The notes below the pieces were generated by a model. The model was given only the letters and a program-made list of their open reading frames with translations. It was not told the origin of the DNA and made no database searches. Source: a virus. From it: DNA of 29,787 nt. Positions 20,722-29,366 of this stretch are shown in pieces. The stretch covers positions 1 to 29,787 of IMG/VR virus record IMGVR_UViG_3300034095_000462; one strand, given 5' to 3'. Numbering within the stretch: position 1 is the stretch's first letter; each line of letters opens with the position of its first letter. Made by a program: the position numbers and the translations under genes.

Positions 20722-20973
20722 ATGAAAAATAAATACAATCCAGTATCCGGTGAGTTTGATCTTGTAAATTCACTTCAAGACATAAGTTATGTACATACTC
20801 AATCCGTTCCTGCAACTACATGGGTTGTTACTCATAATCTAAATACTAAATGTTCTGTACAAGTAGTTGATGAAGATAAGAATGAAATCATTGCTCAGAT
20901 TGACTGGATAAATAACAACACTGTAAACATAACATTTAATATTCCAGTTTCTGGATATGTTTATTGTAATTAA
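20722..20973 (+). CDS. Small tail-fibre-associated domain protein
   Basis: The 83-residue protein contains SVPATTWVVTHNLNTKCSVQ and NNTVNITFNIPVSGYVYCN. The 'PxTTWxxxHNLN ... NxVxIxFxxPxSGxxx' pattern is widespread in phage tail and fibre proteins as a compact beta domain, usually fused to longer fibres. Here it stands alone, two bases after the previous gene. Confidence 0.75.
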   Translation: MKNKYNPVSGEFDLVNSLQDISYVHTQSVPATTWVVTHNLNTKCSVQVVDEDKNEIIAQIDWINNNTVNITFNIPVSGYVYCN

Positions 20974-20985
20974 TAAAATAAAATT

Positions 20986-20996
20986 GTATATTATAT
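20986..20996 (+). promoter_or_regulatory. Candidate phage late promoter, site 3
   Basis: GTATATTATAT lies 38 bases before the ATG at 21024. No terminator separates it from the previous gene. Confidence 0.5.
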
Positions 20997-21023
20997 TATA
21001 ACTTAAATTTAAAACAAAACAAA

Positions 21024-22505
21024 ATGGCAGAAAAAAAGTTTTTTGTAGACATTAATCTACAAGGTAGTGCATTAACAAATGCAAAAATTGGAACTAATTC
21101 AGCAATTGGTTCAACGGAAGGTGCTTTTGGATATGATTCAGCTTCACACCGTTTACAATATTTCAATGGTTCAACTACTGAAAATGTTGCTAACTTAGCA
21201 GACATTGCAGCAGTAACAGGTGGTTTGATCTTCCAAGGTGGATATGATCCAACAACAAATACTCCTGATATTACTGATGGAACAGCATTTAAAGGTTTCT
21301 TTTGGGCAGCAACTGCAGCAGGTACTTTCTTAGGAGAGTCTGTACAAGTTGGTGATTCAATTGTTGCTAAAGTTGATGCAGCTGGTGCTACATTAGCTGA
21401 CTGGTTGATTTTACAAGGTAACATTGTTATTGCTACTGATTCAGTTGATGGTATTTCTCGTTTAGCTACACAAACAGAAGCTAATGATGGTACAGAAGCT
21501 GGTGCAGTTGTTATTACTCCTGCTACTTTACAAGGTAAAATTGATGCTCAAATTACTCCTGAAATCAACTCTAAAGTTTCTAAGAGTGGGGATACTATGT
21601 CAGGAGACCTTAATATGGGTGGTCATAACATTGGTGGTGTAAATACTATAACAGTTAATACGTCTTTATATTCACCAGATACTACTCAATTTATAATTTC
21701 AACTGAGTCTGGAAAAATATTAATTCCAAACTCTAATTTAGACTTAAATAGTAACGGTAAAGTAATTAACTTACCTGCTCCAACTAACGGAGGTGACGCA
21801 GCTAATAAAACTTATGTAGATGATAATACATCTAACAAGTTACCATTAGCTGGTGGTACAATGTCAGGAACCCTTGCTATGAATGGTAATGGACTTACTG
21901 GTGCTGTCATATCAAATTCTGAATTAGGTACGGATTTAAACGCTTATAACTATAGAATTACATATCTCTCAGCACCAACTGATAGTGGAGATGCTGCTAA
22001 CAAAATTTATGTTGATGATGCTGATGCTCTTAAATTAGACTTGGCTGGTGGTACTATGACTGGTAATATCAATATGTCAGGCAATGAAGTAACGGGTGCA
22101 AGTGCTGTGCGTACTGGTAATTTATATTCTTCATCAACAGGTGATAGTATTTATGTTCAAGAAAATTTAGATTTTGAAAATGAAAAATCTATCATCAACT
22201 TACCAGCTCCAACAGCTGATGGTGATGCTGCTAATAAATTGTATGTTGATACAACTGTTGCTGCTCAGTCATTTACAGCAACAATTGCAACTGGTGATTG
22301 GACAGCTCTTGGTGACCAGTATGAAGCTGGTATTTCTCATAATTTAGGTACTATGTTCTTATCAGTTACAACTTTACATGGTAATGAAACTGCTGATTTT
22401 CTTGTAGAAACTGCTCTTAATGGAAATATAAGTACAATTTATTCTAATTTTGTACCAGCAAATGATGTTCATGTATCTTTAATTAAAGCTAATGGTAATT
22501 TATAA
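21024..22505 (+). CDS. Tail fibre protein
   Basis: The 493-residue protein starts MAEKKFFVDINLQGSALTNA, the same anchor as the next fibre. Next is a capsid-tail-type region (about 30-150), then three phage-fibre repeats of the type LAGGTMSGxLxMNGN...INLPAPTxxGDAANKxYVD. A C-terminal beta domain (TALGDQYEAGISHNLGTMFL) follows. The repeat is typical of long-tail-fibre shafts. Role: host attachment or baseplate spike. Confidence 0.85.
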   Translation: MAEKKFFVDINLQGSALTNAKIGTNSAIGSTEGAFGYDSASHRLQYFNGSTTENVANLADIAAVTGGLIFQGGYDPTTNTPDITDGTAFKGFFWAATAAGTFLGESVQVGDSIVAKVDAAGATLADWLILQGNIVIATDSVDGISRLATQTEANDGTEAGAVVITPATLQGKIDAQITPEINSKVSKSGDTMSGDLNMGGHNIGGVNTITVNTSLYSPDTTQFIISTESGKILIPNSNLDLNSNGKVINLPAPTNGGDAANKTYVDDNTSNKLPLAGGTMSGTLAMNGNGLTGAVISNSELGTDLNAYNYRITYLSAPTDSGDAANKIYVDDADALKLDLAGGTMTGNINMSGNEVTGASAVRTGNLYSSSTGDSIYVQENLDFENEKSIINLPAPTADGDAANKLYVDTTVAAQSFTATIATGDWTALGDQYEAGISHNLGTMFLSVTTLHGNETADFLVETALNGNISTIYSNFVPANDVHVSLIKANGNL

Positions 22506-22530
22506 TTTTTAAATTATCACATAAAAACTT

Positions 22531-22565
22531 AAAACCCATCTTATTTGAGGTGGGTTTTATTTTAT
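22531..22565 (+). terminator. Terminator after the first MAEKKFFVD fibre
   Basis: AAAACCCATC (22531-22540) pairs with GGTGGGTTTT (22549-22558), with one G-U pair, followed by a T-rich tract. Confidence 0.75.
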
Positions 22566-22576
22566 TTTTAAATTAG

Positions 22577-22584
22577 TATTTTTG
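22577..22584 (+). promoter_or_regulatory. TAnnTTTG promoter of the long fibre
   Basis: TATTTTTG matches the Bacteroidota -7 box, 16 bases before the ATG at 22600. The context TTAGTATTTTTGTAAAAAC resembles that at 27627. The leader would be only about ten bases. Confidence 0.45.
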
Positions 22585-22599
22585 TAAAAACAAAATAAA

Positions 22600-25500
22600 A
22601 TGGCAGAGAAGAAGTTTTTTGTTGATGTCAATCTTCAAGGGAATAACATCAATAATTTAAAAGCTGATACATTAGATATTACAACTAATTTAGCAAGTGC
22701 TAATACTAAAAGAATAGTGTATTGGTCTAGCCAATATTATTATTCAGATGGAACATCTTGGATTGCATTAGGTGGAAGTGGAAACTTACCAGCTGGTGGT
22801 GCAACAGGAGATATTCTAGCAAAAGCAAGTGGTACTGATTATGATGTAGAATGGATAAGTAACTACACTAGTACAGTACAACATGAAGTAAAAGCCGGAG
22901 TTGCATTAACAAAAGGACAAGCTGTTTATGTTAGTTCAGCAAATGGTACAAACATGATTGTTTCTAAAGCATCAAATGCATCAGAATCAACATCAAGTAA
23001 AACAATGGGGCTTGTAGCAAGTTCAGCCGCATTAAATGATATTATATTTGTTATCACTGAAGGTTTGCTTACCGGAACAGGTGGAGCACCTTTAGATACA
23101 AGTACTGCTACAGAAGGAGATCCTGTATGGTTAGGTACTAATGGTAACTTAATTTTTGGTTTAGCAAATAAACCAGTAGCTCCAGCACATTTAGTATTCC
23201 TTGGTATTGTTACAAGAGTAAGTTCTACTGTAGGAGAGATCTTTGTTAAAGTACAAAATGGTTTTGAACTAGGAGAACTACATGATGTAGATGCTTTAAA
23301 TGCATCTAATAATGATGGTTTATTCTATAATACAACTACTAGTTTATGGGAACATAAATCAATAGCTACTGCTCTAGGATATACTCCGGAAAATCAAGCA
23401 AATAAATCTACTAGTACTTCATTAGGTACATCAGATACATTATACCCAACACAGAATGCTGTTAAAGTATATGCAGATAGTTTATTAGGTAATGCTAACG
23501 CATTGGTTTACAAAGGAACAATTGATTGCTCAACCAACCCTGATTATCCAGCTGCAGATGCAGGTTGGATGTACATTGCAAGTGTTGCTGGTAAAATAGG
23601 TGGAGCAAGCGGTACAGATGTTGAGGTAGGAGATATGATTATTTGTAATACAGATGGAACTGTGTCAGGTGATCAAGCTACCGTAGGTCAATACTGGAAT
23701 GTAATTCAAAAAAATATTGTAGGTGCTGTAACTGGTCCTGCAAGTTCGATTAATAATACTTTACCTGTATTTGATGGTACAACAGGAAAGATAGTTAAAC
23801 AAGGGATTATTACTGACACTGGAAGTAGAATTGGAGTAGACATAACATCTCCCACTGCAAAACTACACATATCTAATTTAACTACAGATGATTCATTCTT
23901 AGTAGAAGATAATACAAACCCTGACTCAACTCCTTTCATTATCAATAATGCTGGTAATGTCGGTATAGGTATTCTAACACCTACCGCTAAATTACAAGTA
24001 AAATCTACTGCAATACCTTCATCACAAGAAGAACTTGCAAGATTTGAAGTTAGTGATGATACTAGTAGTTATTTAAGAGTATTTAATGGTACTACCCTAA
24101 ATTCAACTTATGTTCCAGCTATAGAAGGTAAAAATTCAAGTGGATATGTTGGATTATATATGGTTGGTATCGGTACTACAGATACTGGAACAACTCCAGT
24201 AACTCTATTTGATTCTAGACTTCCTTCTACCGCTGTAGTAACTAGACCATTATTCCAATGGAATAATTACGGAACTGCACAAATGATAATGGGTGCTAAT
24301 GGAAATTTAGGGATAGGCACATCTACTATTAGCGAAAAATTAAATGTATTTGGTAACATATATGCAAGTAGTTCCACAACTACAAAAATAAATATAGAAT
24401 CTGGAGCTGGTGTAAGAACTTATTTAGCTGCAGATGGTCAAGGTTCATCATTTGGGTCTTTAAGTAATCATGATGTTATATTCTATAGAAGTAACTCTGA
24501 ATTTGCTCGTAAAACAGCAACTGGGTTTGGGATTGGTACAGCAACTCCAGGAGCAACTTTAGAAGTTAATGGAAATGTTAAAATATCTACTATAGCAAAT
24601 GCTATAATTGACACTGATAAATTCCTAGTAAGTGATTCCGGTGTTATTAAATATAGAACTGGTACTGAAGTATTAAGTGATATAGGTGCTGTTAGTGGTT
24701 CAGGAACAGCAAACTTTATCTCTAAGTTCACGGCTAGCGGTACTATAGGAAATAGTATAATTCAAGATAATGGAGCTCAAGTAGGAATTAATACCGCCCC
24801 AATAGCAGGGTCAGCATTAGTTGTTAGTGCCGGTGCTAATAGTGCTGTTACTACAACTGCATCTGCTCCTGCTAAAAATGCAATATACGGTTCAAATATA
24901 GGAGATAGTGCAGGTAATAGAGCTGCAGCATTCTTTGAATCTTATCCTTCTGATACTCCCACAGTTACTAATATTTATGTTGCTGGTAGATTTTATGCAG
25001 ATGGACCATTTGCATACGCTGTTCAGTTACAAGATAATTCAGAAGGTATTGGAAAATTTTTAAAATGTATAACAAGTGCTGGACAAGCAAACTGGGCTAC
25101 AATGTCTGTTGCTGATACAGGATTGACAGTAACTACAACAGGCTCTTCAGGAGCAGCTACTTTAGTGGGTAATACTTTAAATATTCCTACTTATGAAAGT
25201 TCATTAATTCCTAAACTAGAAGGAAATGAAATTTGGAGAGGTAGTACATATAGAAATAACTCTACAACTGTAGATACAACATCCGGTCTTACAGTAACAC
25301 CTACAGGAACACCAACTGCGCGCGCAGTAGCTACTACATCTTATGCAACAAGAAGTATAAGATTAGGTATTACAGCTTCTGTAACTGCAACAGGTAGATA
25401 TTCTGGAGTAAGAGGTTCTGCATTATTATGGTATGTAACAGGAGGTTTCTTGTATACAGGTGAGTTTAATATATCTGATACAGCAACAGCTGTGGGTACA

Positions 25501-25944
25501 CATAACTTCTGGGGATTAGCTTCATCTACTTCTGATTTATTAATAGGTGGTGTAGGAAATAGTCAACCATCAGCATTAACAAATATTATTGCTTTTGCAA
25601 ATGACTCAGGAGATACTAACTTACAAATCATGCATAATGATGCTACAGATACAGCAACTAAAACTGATTTAGGATCAAGCTTTCCAGCAAATAGAACAGC
25701 TGGTGCAGCAATTACAACAATATACAGTTGTTACTTATACAATGCTCCTGCATCATCAAATGTTATTTATAGAATAGTTAACAAAGAAACTGGCGCAGTT
25801 GCCCAAGGAACATTGTCAACTAATTTACCTGCTTCTACAGTAGGATTAAATTTCTTTGGTGCAAGAACTATGGGAACATCCGGAGGTGGTATTAATAACT
25901 CTGGACAATTTGATGTTTATAGATTAGGTGTTTATTCTTTATAA
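22600..25944 (+). CDS. Long tail fibre with lectin-like C-terminus
   Basis: The 1114-residue protein shares the MAEKKFFVD start with its neighbour. A conserved domain follows (KAGVALTKGQAVYVSSANG, about 95-230). The shaft holds several GIGTxTPxxKLxVxGN motifs (NVGIGILTPTAKLQV, GFGIGTATPGATLEV), typical of Bacteroidota fibre proteins. The last 250 residues (from about GNEIWRGSTYRNNS) are a beta-sandwich that could be a carbohydrate-binding tip. No S74 domain is seen. It is probably the main receptor-binding fibre. Confidence 0.85.
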   Translation: MAEKKFFVDVNLQGNNINNLKADTLDITTNLASANTKRIVYWSSQYYYSDGTSWIALGGSGNLPAGGATGDILAKASGTDYDVEWISNYTSTVQHEVKAGVALTKGQAVYVSSANGTNMIVSKASNASESTSSKTMGLVASSAALNDIIFVITEGLLTGTGGAPLDTSTATEGDPVWLGTNGNLIFGLANKPVAPAHLVFLGIVTRVSSTVGEIFVKVQNGFELGELHDVDALNASNNDGLFYNTTTSLWEHKSIATALGYTPENQANKSTSTSLGTSDTLYPTQNAVKVYADSLLGNANALVYKGTIDCSTNPDYPAADAGWMYIASVAGKIGGASGTDVEVGDMIICNTDGTVSGDQATVGQYWNVIQKNIVGAVTGPASSINNTLPVFDGTTGKIVKQGIITDTGSRIGVDITSPTAKLHISNLTTDDSFLVEDNTNPDSTPFIINNAGNVGIGILTPTAKLQVKSTAIPSSQEELARFEVSDDTSSYLRVFNGTTLNSTYVPAIEGKNSSGYVGLYMVGIGTTDTGTTPVTLFDSRLPSTAVVTRPLFQWNNYGTAQMIMGANGNLGIGTSTISEKLNVFGNIYASSSTTTKINIESGAGVRTYLAADGQGSSFGSLSNHDVIFYRSNSEFARKTATGFGIGTATPGATLEVNGNVKISTIANAIIDTDKFLVSDSGVIKYRTGTEVLSDIGAVSGSGTANFISKFTASGTIGNSIIQDNGAQVGINTAPIAGSALVVSAGANSAVTTTASAPAKNAIYGSNIGDSAGNRAAAFFESYPSDTPTVTNIYVAGRFYADGPFAYAVQLQDNSEGIGKFLKCITSAGQANWATMSVADTGLTVTTTGSSGAATLVGNTLNIPTYESSLIPKLEGNEIWRGSTYRNNSTTVDTTSGLTVTPTGTPTARAVATTSYATRSIRLGITASVTATGRYSGVRGSALLWYVTGGFLYTGEFNISDTATAVGTHNFWGLASSTSDLLIGGVGNSQPSALTNIIAFANDSGDTNLQIMHNDATDTATKTDLGSSFPANRTAGAAITTIYSCYLYNAPASSNVIYRIVNKETGAVAQGTLSTNLPASTVGLNFFGARTMGTSGGGINNSGQFDVYRLGVYSL

Positions 25945-25946
25945 TT

Positions 25947-26189
25947 ATGAAACAGTTTACATTATCAACAAGTTATTACGTAGAGCCAGATTTAGAGGCT
26001 ATTGTTTGTTTAAGACCATCTGATCCTGAAATATCAGATTATATAGCAAGCTACTTTCCTTTTCCAAATGAGCAAGCTGCATTAGATGAAATCTATGAAT
26101 TAGCTATTACTCAGAGACCTATCTTATTTGAGAAGTTTCAAGCTATGGATAATATCCCTAGTGAAGTAAGAGATACGTATTTTTTATAG
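25947..26189 (+). CDS. Small protein after the long fibre
   Basis: The 80-residue product starts MKQFTLSTSYYVEPDLEAIV and is acidic and aromatic, with a helical second half. It follows the fibre by two bases, so it is co-translated. It may be a fibre assembly helper; no family is recognised. Confidence 0.6.
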   Translation: MKQFTLSTSYYVEPDLEAIVCLRPSDPEISDYIASYFPFPNEQAALDEIYELAITQRPILFEKFQAMDNIPSEVRDTYFL

Positions 26190-26208
26190 GTTTATTTTAA
26201 AATTTTTT

Positions 26209-26219
26209 GTATATTATTA
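26209..26219 (+). promoter_or_regulatory. Candidate phage late promoter, site 4
   Basis: GTATATTATTA preceded by TTTTTT, 37 bases before the ATG at 26246. It is the same 11-base word as at 16486 and would drive the lysis cassette. Confidence 0.55.
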
Positions 26220-26245
26220 TATATATTTTTATAAACTTATTAAAC

Positions 26246-26545
26246 ATGGATTCTAGTACACTAACAATTGTATTATTCATTACAGCAACAATAGTTACTG
26301 TCTTTGGTTTCTTTTTAAAGAATGCCTATAATGATACAAGAAAAGACATTGAAATTTTACTAAAGGGAGCTCAACATCATGCTGAGGAACTTGGTAAATT
26401 AAAAGGAAAAATTGAATTAGTTGAGCAAGAAGCAAGATTGAAGTATCAAGCAATTCAAGAACAAACACAGTTAGAGATAAAGAATCTTGCAAGAAATGTA
26501 AGTGAGCTTTCAGATGCTGTAAGACAGTTTGTAATCAATAAATAA
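26246..26545 (+). CDS. Membrane-anchored coiled-coil protein (spanin-like?)
   Basis: The 99-residue protein starts MDSSTLTIVLFITATIVTVF, one N-terminal membrane segment (about 6-24), then a long charged coiled coil to the end. This is the architecture of inner-membrane spanins (Rz type) or of XhlA-like lysis proteins. Its place just before a holin and an endolysin supports a lysis role. The frame is open to 26207, but that part covers the promoter candidate. Confidence 0.6.
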   Translation: MDSSTLTIVLFITATIVTVFGFFLKNAYNDTRKDIEILLKGAQHHAEELGKLKGKIELVEQEARLKYQAIQEQTQLEIKNLARNVSELSDAVRQFVINK

Positions 26546-26549
26546 ACAT

Positions 26550-26780
26550 ATGAAAGAGTTAAGTTTAAAAGAAAGATTTAATGCACCTACTCCTAAGTTT
26601 TGGAAGAAAATACAAAGAGTAGGTTTAATCTTAACAGCAATAGGAACAGTATTAGCTACAGCTCCCGTAGCATTACCAGTAGCAATCATAACAGCAGGTG
26701 GTTATGCAGCATTTGGTGGAGGCTTGTTAGCAGCAATGTCTCAGTTTACAGTTGATGATTCATCAACAGAAATAAAATAG
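26550..26780 (+). CDS. Putative holin
   Basis: The 76-residue protein starts with a basic region (MKELSLKERFNAPTPKFWKK), then two hydrophobic segments (RVGLILTAIGTVLATAPVAL and AIITAGGYAAFGGGLLAAM), and a short polar tail. Small size, a two-segment hairpin and position between a coiled-coil membrane protein and the endolysin fit a class II-like holin. Confidence 0.75.
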   Translation: MKELSLKERFNAPTPKFWKKIQRVGLILTAIGTVLATAPVALPVAIITAGGYAAFGGGLLAAMSQFTVDDSSTEIK

Positions 26781-26786
26781 AATTTT

Positions 26787-27380
26787 ATGATTAATGTAAG
26801 AACCTATAATGATGTACAACTTTTAAATAAAGTTAAGTCATTAAAATCATTTACAGCTCTCCCAAAAGGATATTGGATACTTGGTATAAGATCAAATGAA
26901 GATGCATCAAACAAATTTGATGATAAATTTTATTTGTTTAATGAAGCTTCTTTTGTTGGTGTTACATCTGGTACAACAAATCCTGGTACTCCAATTTTAC
27001 AAGGAGGTTTTTTGAAGTACAACAAAGCAGGAGCAGCAATAGTTAAATCAGATGAATGGTATTATAATGTGTGGGCTTATGGTCTACATATGGGTAAGAT
27101 GCCTGCATTAAAACAAGTAGGAAACTTTATTGTATTCCGTGATGGAGATATGGATGGCAAATCAGAAGAAATTGGAAAACCTATTATTGGTGCTGGTTAT
27201 GGTATTAACTTTCATGCTGCTACTTATGACAATAACTTTAAAGGCTTGCAGGAAAACATTGGAAGTTGGTCTGCTGGTTGTCAGGTTGTTAATGACAAAC
27301 AAAAACATTTAGAATGGATCAAATTATTAAAACCTCAGAAAAAAATTACTTATGTTTTATTAAATGAATTTGAAGTATGA
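26787..27380 (+). CDS. Putative endolysin, L,D-transpeptidase-like
   Basis: The 197-residue protein has a His at 143 (YGINFHAAT) and SAGCQV at 162-167, with Cys165. The His...SxGCxV arrangement is that of YkuD-type L,D-transpeptidase/peptidase folds, with Cys165 as the nucleophile. No signal peptide is seen, so it relies on the holin six bases upstream. Whether it cuts or forms peptide cross-links cannot be told from sequence. In a phage lysis cassette, hydrolysis is more likely. Confidence 0.65.
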   Translation: MINVRTYNDVQLLNKVKSLKSFTALPKGYWILGIRSNEDASNKFDDKFYLFNEASFVGVTSGTTNPGTPILQGGFLKYNKAGAAIVKSDEWYYNVWAYGLHMGKMPALKQVGNFIVFRDGDMDGKSEEIGKPIIGAGYGINFHAATYDNNFKGLQENIGSWSAGCQVVNDKQKHLEWIKLLKPQKKITYVLLNEFEV

Positions 27381-27535
27381 AATTTAGAAACAATTGGAAA
27401 TCCCCAACTAAACAGTGGGATAAATTAATTTTAAAATTAAGACTATCAAGTCTTGATTTATTTAGTGTAGAGATAGATGTTACTAGAGTGTTTTATTCAC
27501 TTACAATATTAAACTTTACAATTAAGAATAGGTAA
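27377..27535 (+). CDS. 52-residue protein overlapping the endolysin gene
   Basis: The frame encodes MKFRNNWKSPTKQWDKLILK and then RLSSLDLFSVEIDVTRVFYS, ending in TAA. It begins in an ATGA overlap with the endolysin stop and ends before a terminator. The pattern looks conserved rather than random (basic N-terminus, LDLFSVEID strand, LNFTIKNR end). No function is recognised. Confidence 0.65.
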   Translation: MKFRNNWKSPTKQWDKLILKLRLSSLDLFSVEIDVTRVFYSLTILNFTIKNR

Positions 27536-27563
27536 TACTCATTACCGTAACACACATTACTAT

Positions 27564-27594
27564 AATCCAGGTGCTCTAAGTATCTGGATTTTTT
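27564..27594 (+). terminator. Terminator after the lysis cassette
   Basis: AATCCAG (27564-27570) pairs with CTGGATT (27584-27590), followed by six T (27589-27594). Confidence 0.8.
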
Positions 27595-27626
27595 AATTTA
27601 AACATTATAGATTTAAACTTTATTAG

Positions 27627-27634
27627 TATCTTTG
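27627..27634 (+). promoter_or_regulatory. TAnnTTTG promoter of the packaging block
   Basis: TATCTTTG lies 24 bases before the ATG at 27658, in the context TTAGTATCTTTGTTTAAAC, like the site at 22577. The -33 TTTG is not clear. Confidence 0.5.
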
Positions 27635-27657
27635 TTTAAACTTAAAAAGTATAAACT

Positions 27658-27969
27658 ATGTCAAACCAACATGAAGAGCAAGAATTAACTCAAGAGGAGT
27701 TAGCTGCAAGAAAAGAAGAAATGAAAGCATTCTATGATGATTCATTACCTTATTTAGAATCACAAAGTAAGTATGAAAAGTTCTTAACTGAAATTGAGGA
27801 AGCAAGATTTAGAAGAGCAACTATTCAAATCCAGTGGGCTAATATTATGGCAGCTCAGCAAGAGCAAGATACTAGTGACCGTGAGGATGATCCTGAAGAA
27901 AAGAAAGAGGAAAAAGAAACTGCGGAACAAACTTCTCCTACAGCAGAAAGAAAACTTAAAAAATCATAA
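27658..27969 (+). CDS. Highly charged structural/assembly protein
   Basis: The 103-residue protein (starts MSNQHEEQELTQEELAARKE) is a helix-rich N-terminal part followed by an acidic, Lys/Glu-rich low-complexity tail. Small proteins with this design precede the IHF-like gene in crAss-like phages, by memory of gene order. It could act in scaffolding or DNA packaging; not proven. Confidence 0.6.
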   Translation: MSNQHEEQELTQEELAARKEEMKAFYDDSLPYLESQSKYEKFLTEIEEARFRRATIQIQWANIMAAQQEQDTSDREDDPEEKKEEKETAEQTSPTAERKLKKS

Positions 27970-27971
27970 AA

Positions 27972-28361
27972 ATGGCAACAGTTAACCAAGTTCAGAAAAA
28001 GGTTAAGATGCCTAAGTGGGATGTGGTTAAATTTCAGATACTAACTCATTGCTATATTAACCGTATAGTAATGAGTGAGTCTGATCTAAACTGTTTAACT
28101 CTATTAAGTTTTAACCAACCAATAGAGCTTACTCATTTTTGTTATGATGCATCTTCTGATGAAGACTGGATATTCAAGTCTCCACAAACGGTTAGAAATT
28201 GCATAAACAAAGCTGAGAAGAATGGATTGATAGTAAAAGATCCAAATAATAAAAAACAAGTGATGTTAAATCCAGCATTGAAAATACAAACAGCAGGTAC
28301 AATTTTACTTGATTATAAATTATTAGGTTATGAATCCCAAGAAAGCAGTCAACCTCTATAA
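27972..28361 (+). CDS. Conserved phage protein, possible winged helix
   Basis: The 129-residue protein contains WDVVKFQILTHCYIN and FKSPQTVRNCINKAEKNGLI, a helix-turn-helix-like block followed by a strand (VKDPNNKKQVMLNP). It resembles winged-helix DNA-binding proteins. It overlaps the IHF-like gene by 32 bases, suggesting joint action on DNA. Confidence 0.6.
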   Translation: MATVNQVQKKVKMPKWDVVKFQILTHCYINRIVMSESDLNCLTLLSFNQPIELTHFCYDASSDEDWIFKSPQTVRNCINKAEKNGLIVKDPNNKKQVMLNPALKIQTAGTILLDYKLLGYESQESSQPL

Positions 28362-28719
28362 TACAATTTCTGAGGAATTAGAAGTTGATCATAATTTAGT
28401 AGAAGACTTAATGGATTATGTATATAAAACATTAAAGAAAAATCTTACTAACTTATCACATCCTAGAATTAATGTAGATGGTTTAGGACAATTTGTTGCT
28501 AAACCGTATGCTGTTAAAAAAGGTATTGAAACTATTGAAACAAAACTAATTACTCATGACACATCTACATTTGCTGCATACCAACATAAAAAAGTTTTAG
28601 AAATAAAAGTTGAAGCAATGAAGAATCTGCATGAGATGATTGTTAAAGAAGAAGAAAGAAAAACTAATTTTAAAAAATCTAAAGATGAAACCAAACTTAA
28701 AGGAGATTTGGAAGAATAG
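28330..28719 (+). CDS. IHF/HU-like DNA-bending protein
   Basis: The 129-residue protein shows the HU/IHF plan: N-terminal helices (KKAVNLYNTISEELEV, EDLMDYVYKTLKKNL), then SHPRINVDGLGQFVAKPY, where HU has its 'INIRGFGTFxxR' strand. A long charged tail follows (KEEERKTNFKKSKDETK). IHF-like proteins are a hallmark of crAss-like phages. It probably bends or compacts phage DNA. Confidence 0.8.
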   Translation: MNPKKAVNLYNTISEELEVDHNLVEDLMDYVYKTLKKNLTNLSHPRINVDGLGQFVAKPYAVKKGIETIETKLITHDTSTFAAYQHKKVLEIKVEAMKNLHEMIVKEEERKTNFKKSKDETKLKGDLEE

Positions 28720-28990
28720 AACCCAAATCATGGAAGGTGTTAAGAATTCCATTATAAGAGATAGATTTGTTGAGGAGATAGCTGCAGCTAGAATGCAGCA
28801 TTGTAATGCATGTGTAAGAAAAGATGATAAAGGTGATTCTTGTGCTTTAACTGGATCACAACCATGTTGTCAATTGTGTGGTTGTTCATTAAAATTTAAA
28901 GTAAGATCTCTTTCATCAGACTGTCCTGATTTAAGATGGAAAGCCGTAGTATCAGAAGAAGATGAAGACAAACTTGACGCACTTAATTAA
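28685..28990 (+). CDS. Cys-rich zinc-binding protein
   Basis: The 101-residue protein starts MKPNLKEIWKNRTQIMEGVK. The frame is open to 28640, but the ATG at 28685 is preferred because the sequence before it lies in the IHF-like gene. Cysteines at 40, 43, 53, 61, 62, 65 and 67 (CNAC, DSCAL, PCCQLCGC) and SLSSDCP at 75-81 suggest a two-zinc site. Similar small proteins lie beside the IHF gene in crAss-like phages. Function unknown. Confidence 0.7.
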   Translation: MKPNLKEIWKNRTQIMEGVKNSIIRDRFVEEIAAARMQHCNACVRKDDKGDSCALTGSQPCCQLCGCSLKFKVRSLSSDCPDLRWKAVVSEEDEDKLDALN

Positions 28991-29000
28991 TACAAATCCT

Positions 29001-29366
29001 ATGCCTAATACAAATCCTTTTACAATAGGTAATGCTATAAACCAACCATCATTACTTACAACTGATGATATATCATCTATTATTACCAGTAACAACAGTG
29101 GTAAATGGTTACCAATGGATAGTGTTACTAGCGCGCCTAATATAACACTTACTGATGAAAAAGGTACTGTAAAAATTACAGCAGAATACATTAGACAAAT
29201 AGAAAAAAATAGTGTTTCAATGTTTCTTAGATTACTTGTCTTTGAAGGTAAGTTTACAAAAGAAGAAACTGATAATATTAAAAACATGTTAGAGTCTAAT
29301 GATTTAGCTTCAGTAGAACTAGCATGTGTAATTTTAAAAAATGAAGGTTATGAGTATATACTTTAG
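29001..29366 (+). CDS. Conserved hypothetical protein
   Basis: The 121-residue product starts MPNTNPFTIGNAINQPSLLT. An earlier in-frame ATG at 28962 would overlap the previous gene. Its C-terminal half is helical (EYIRQIEKNSVSMFLRLL) and Glu-rich. It overlaps the nuclease gene by 17 bases. No function is recognised. Confidence 0.6.
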   Translation: MPNTNPFTIGNAINQPSLLTTDDISSIITSNNSGKWLPMDSVTSAPNITLTDEKGTVKITAEYIRQIEKNSVSMFLRLLVFEGKFTKEETDNIKNMLESNDLASVELACVILKNEGYEYIL

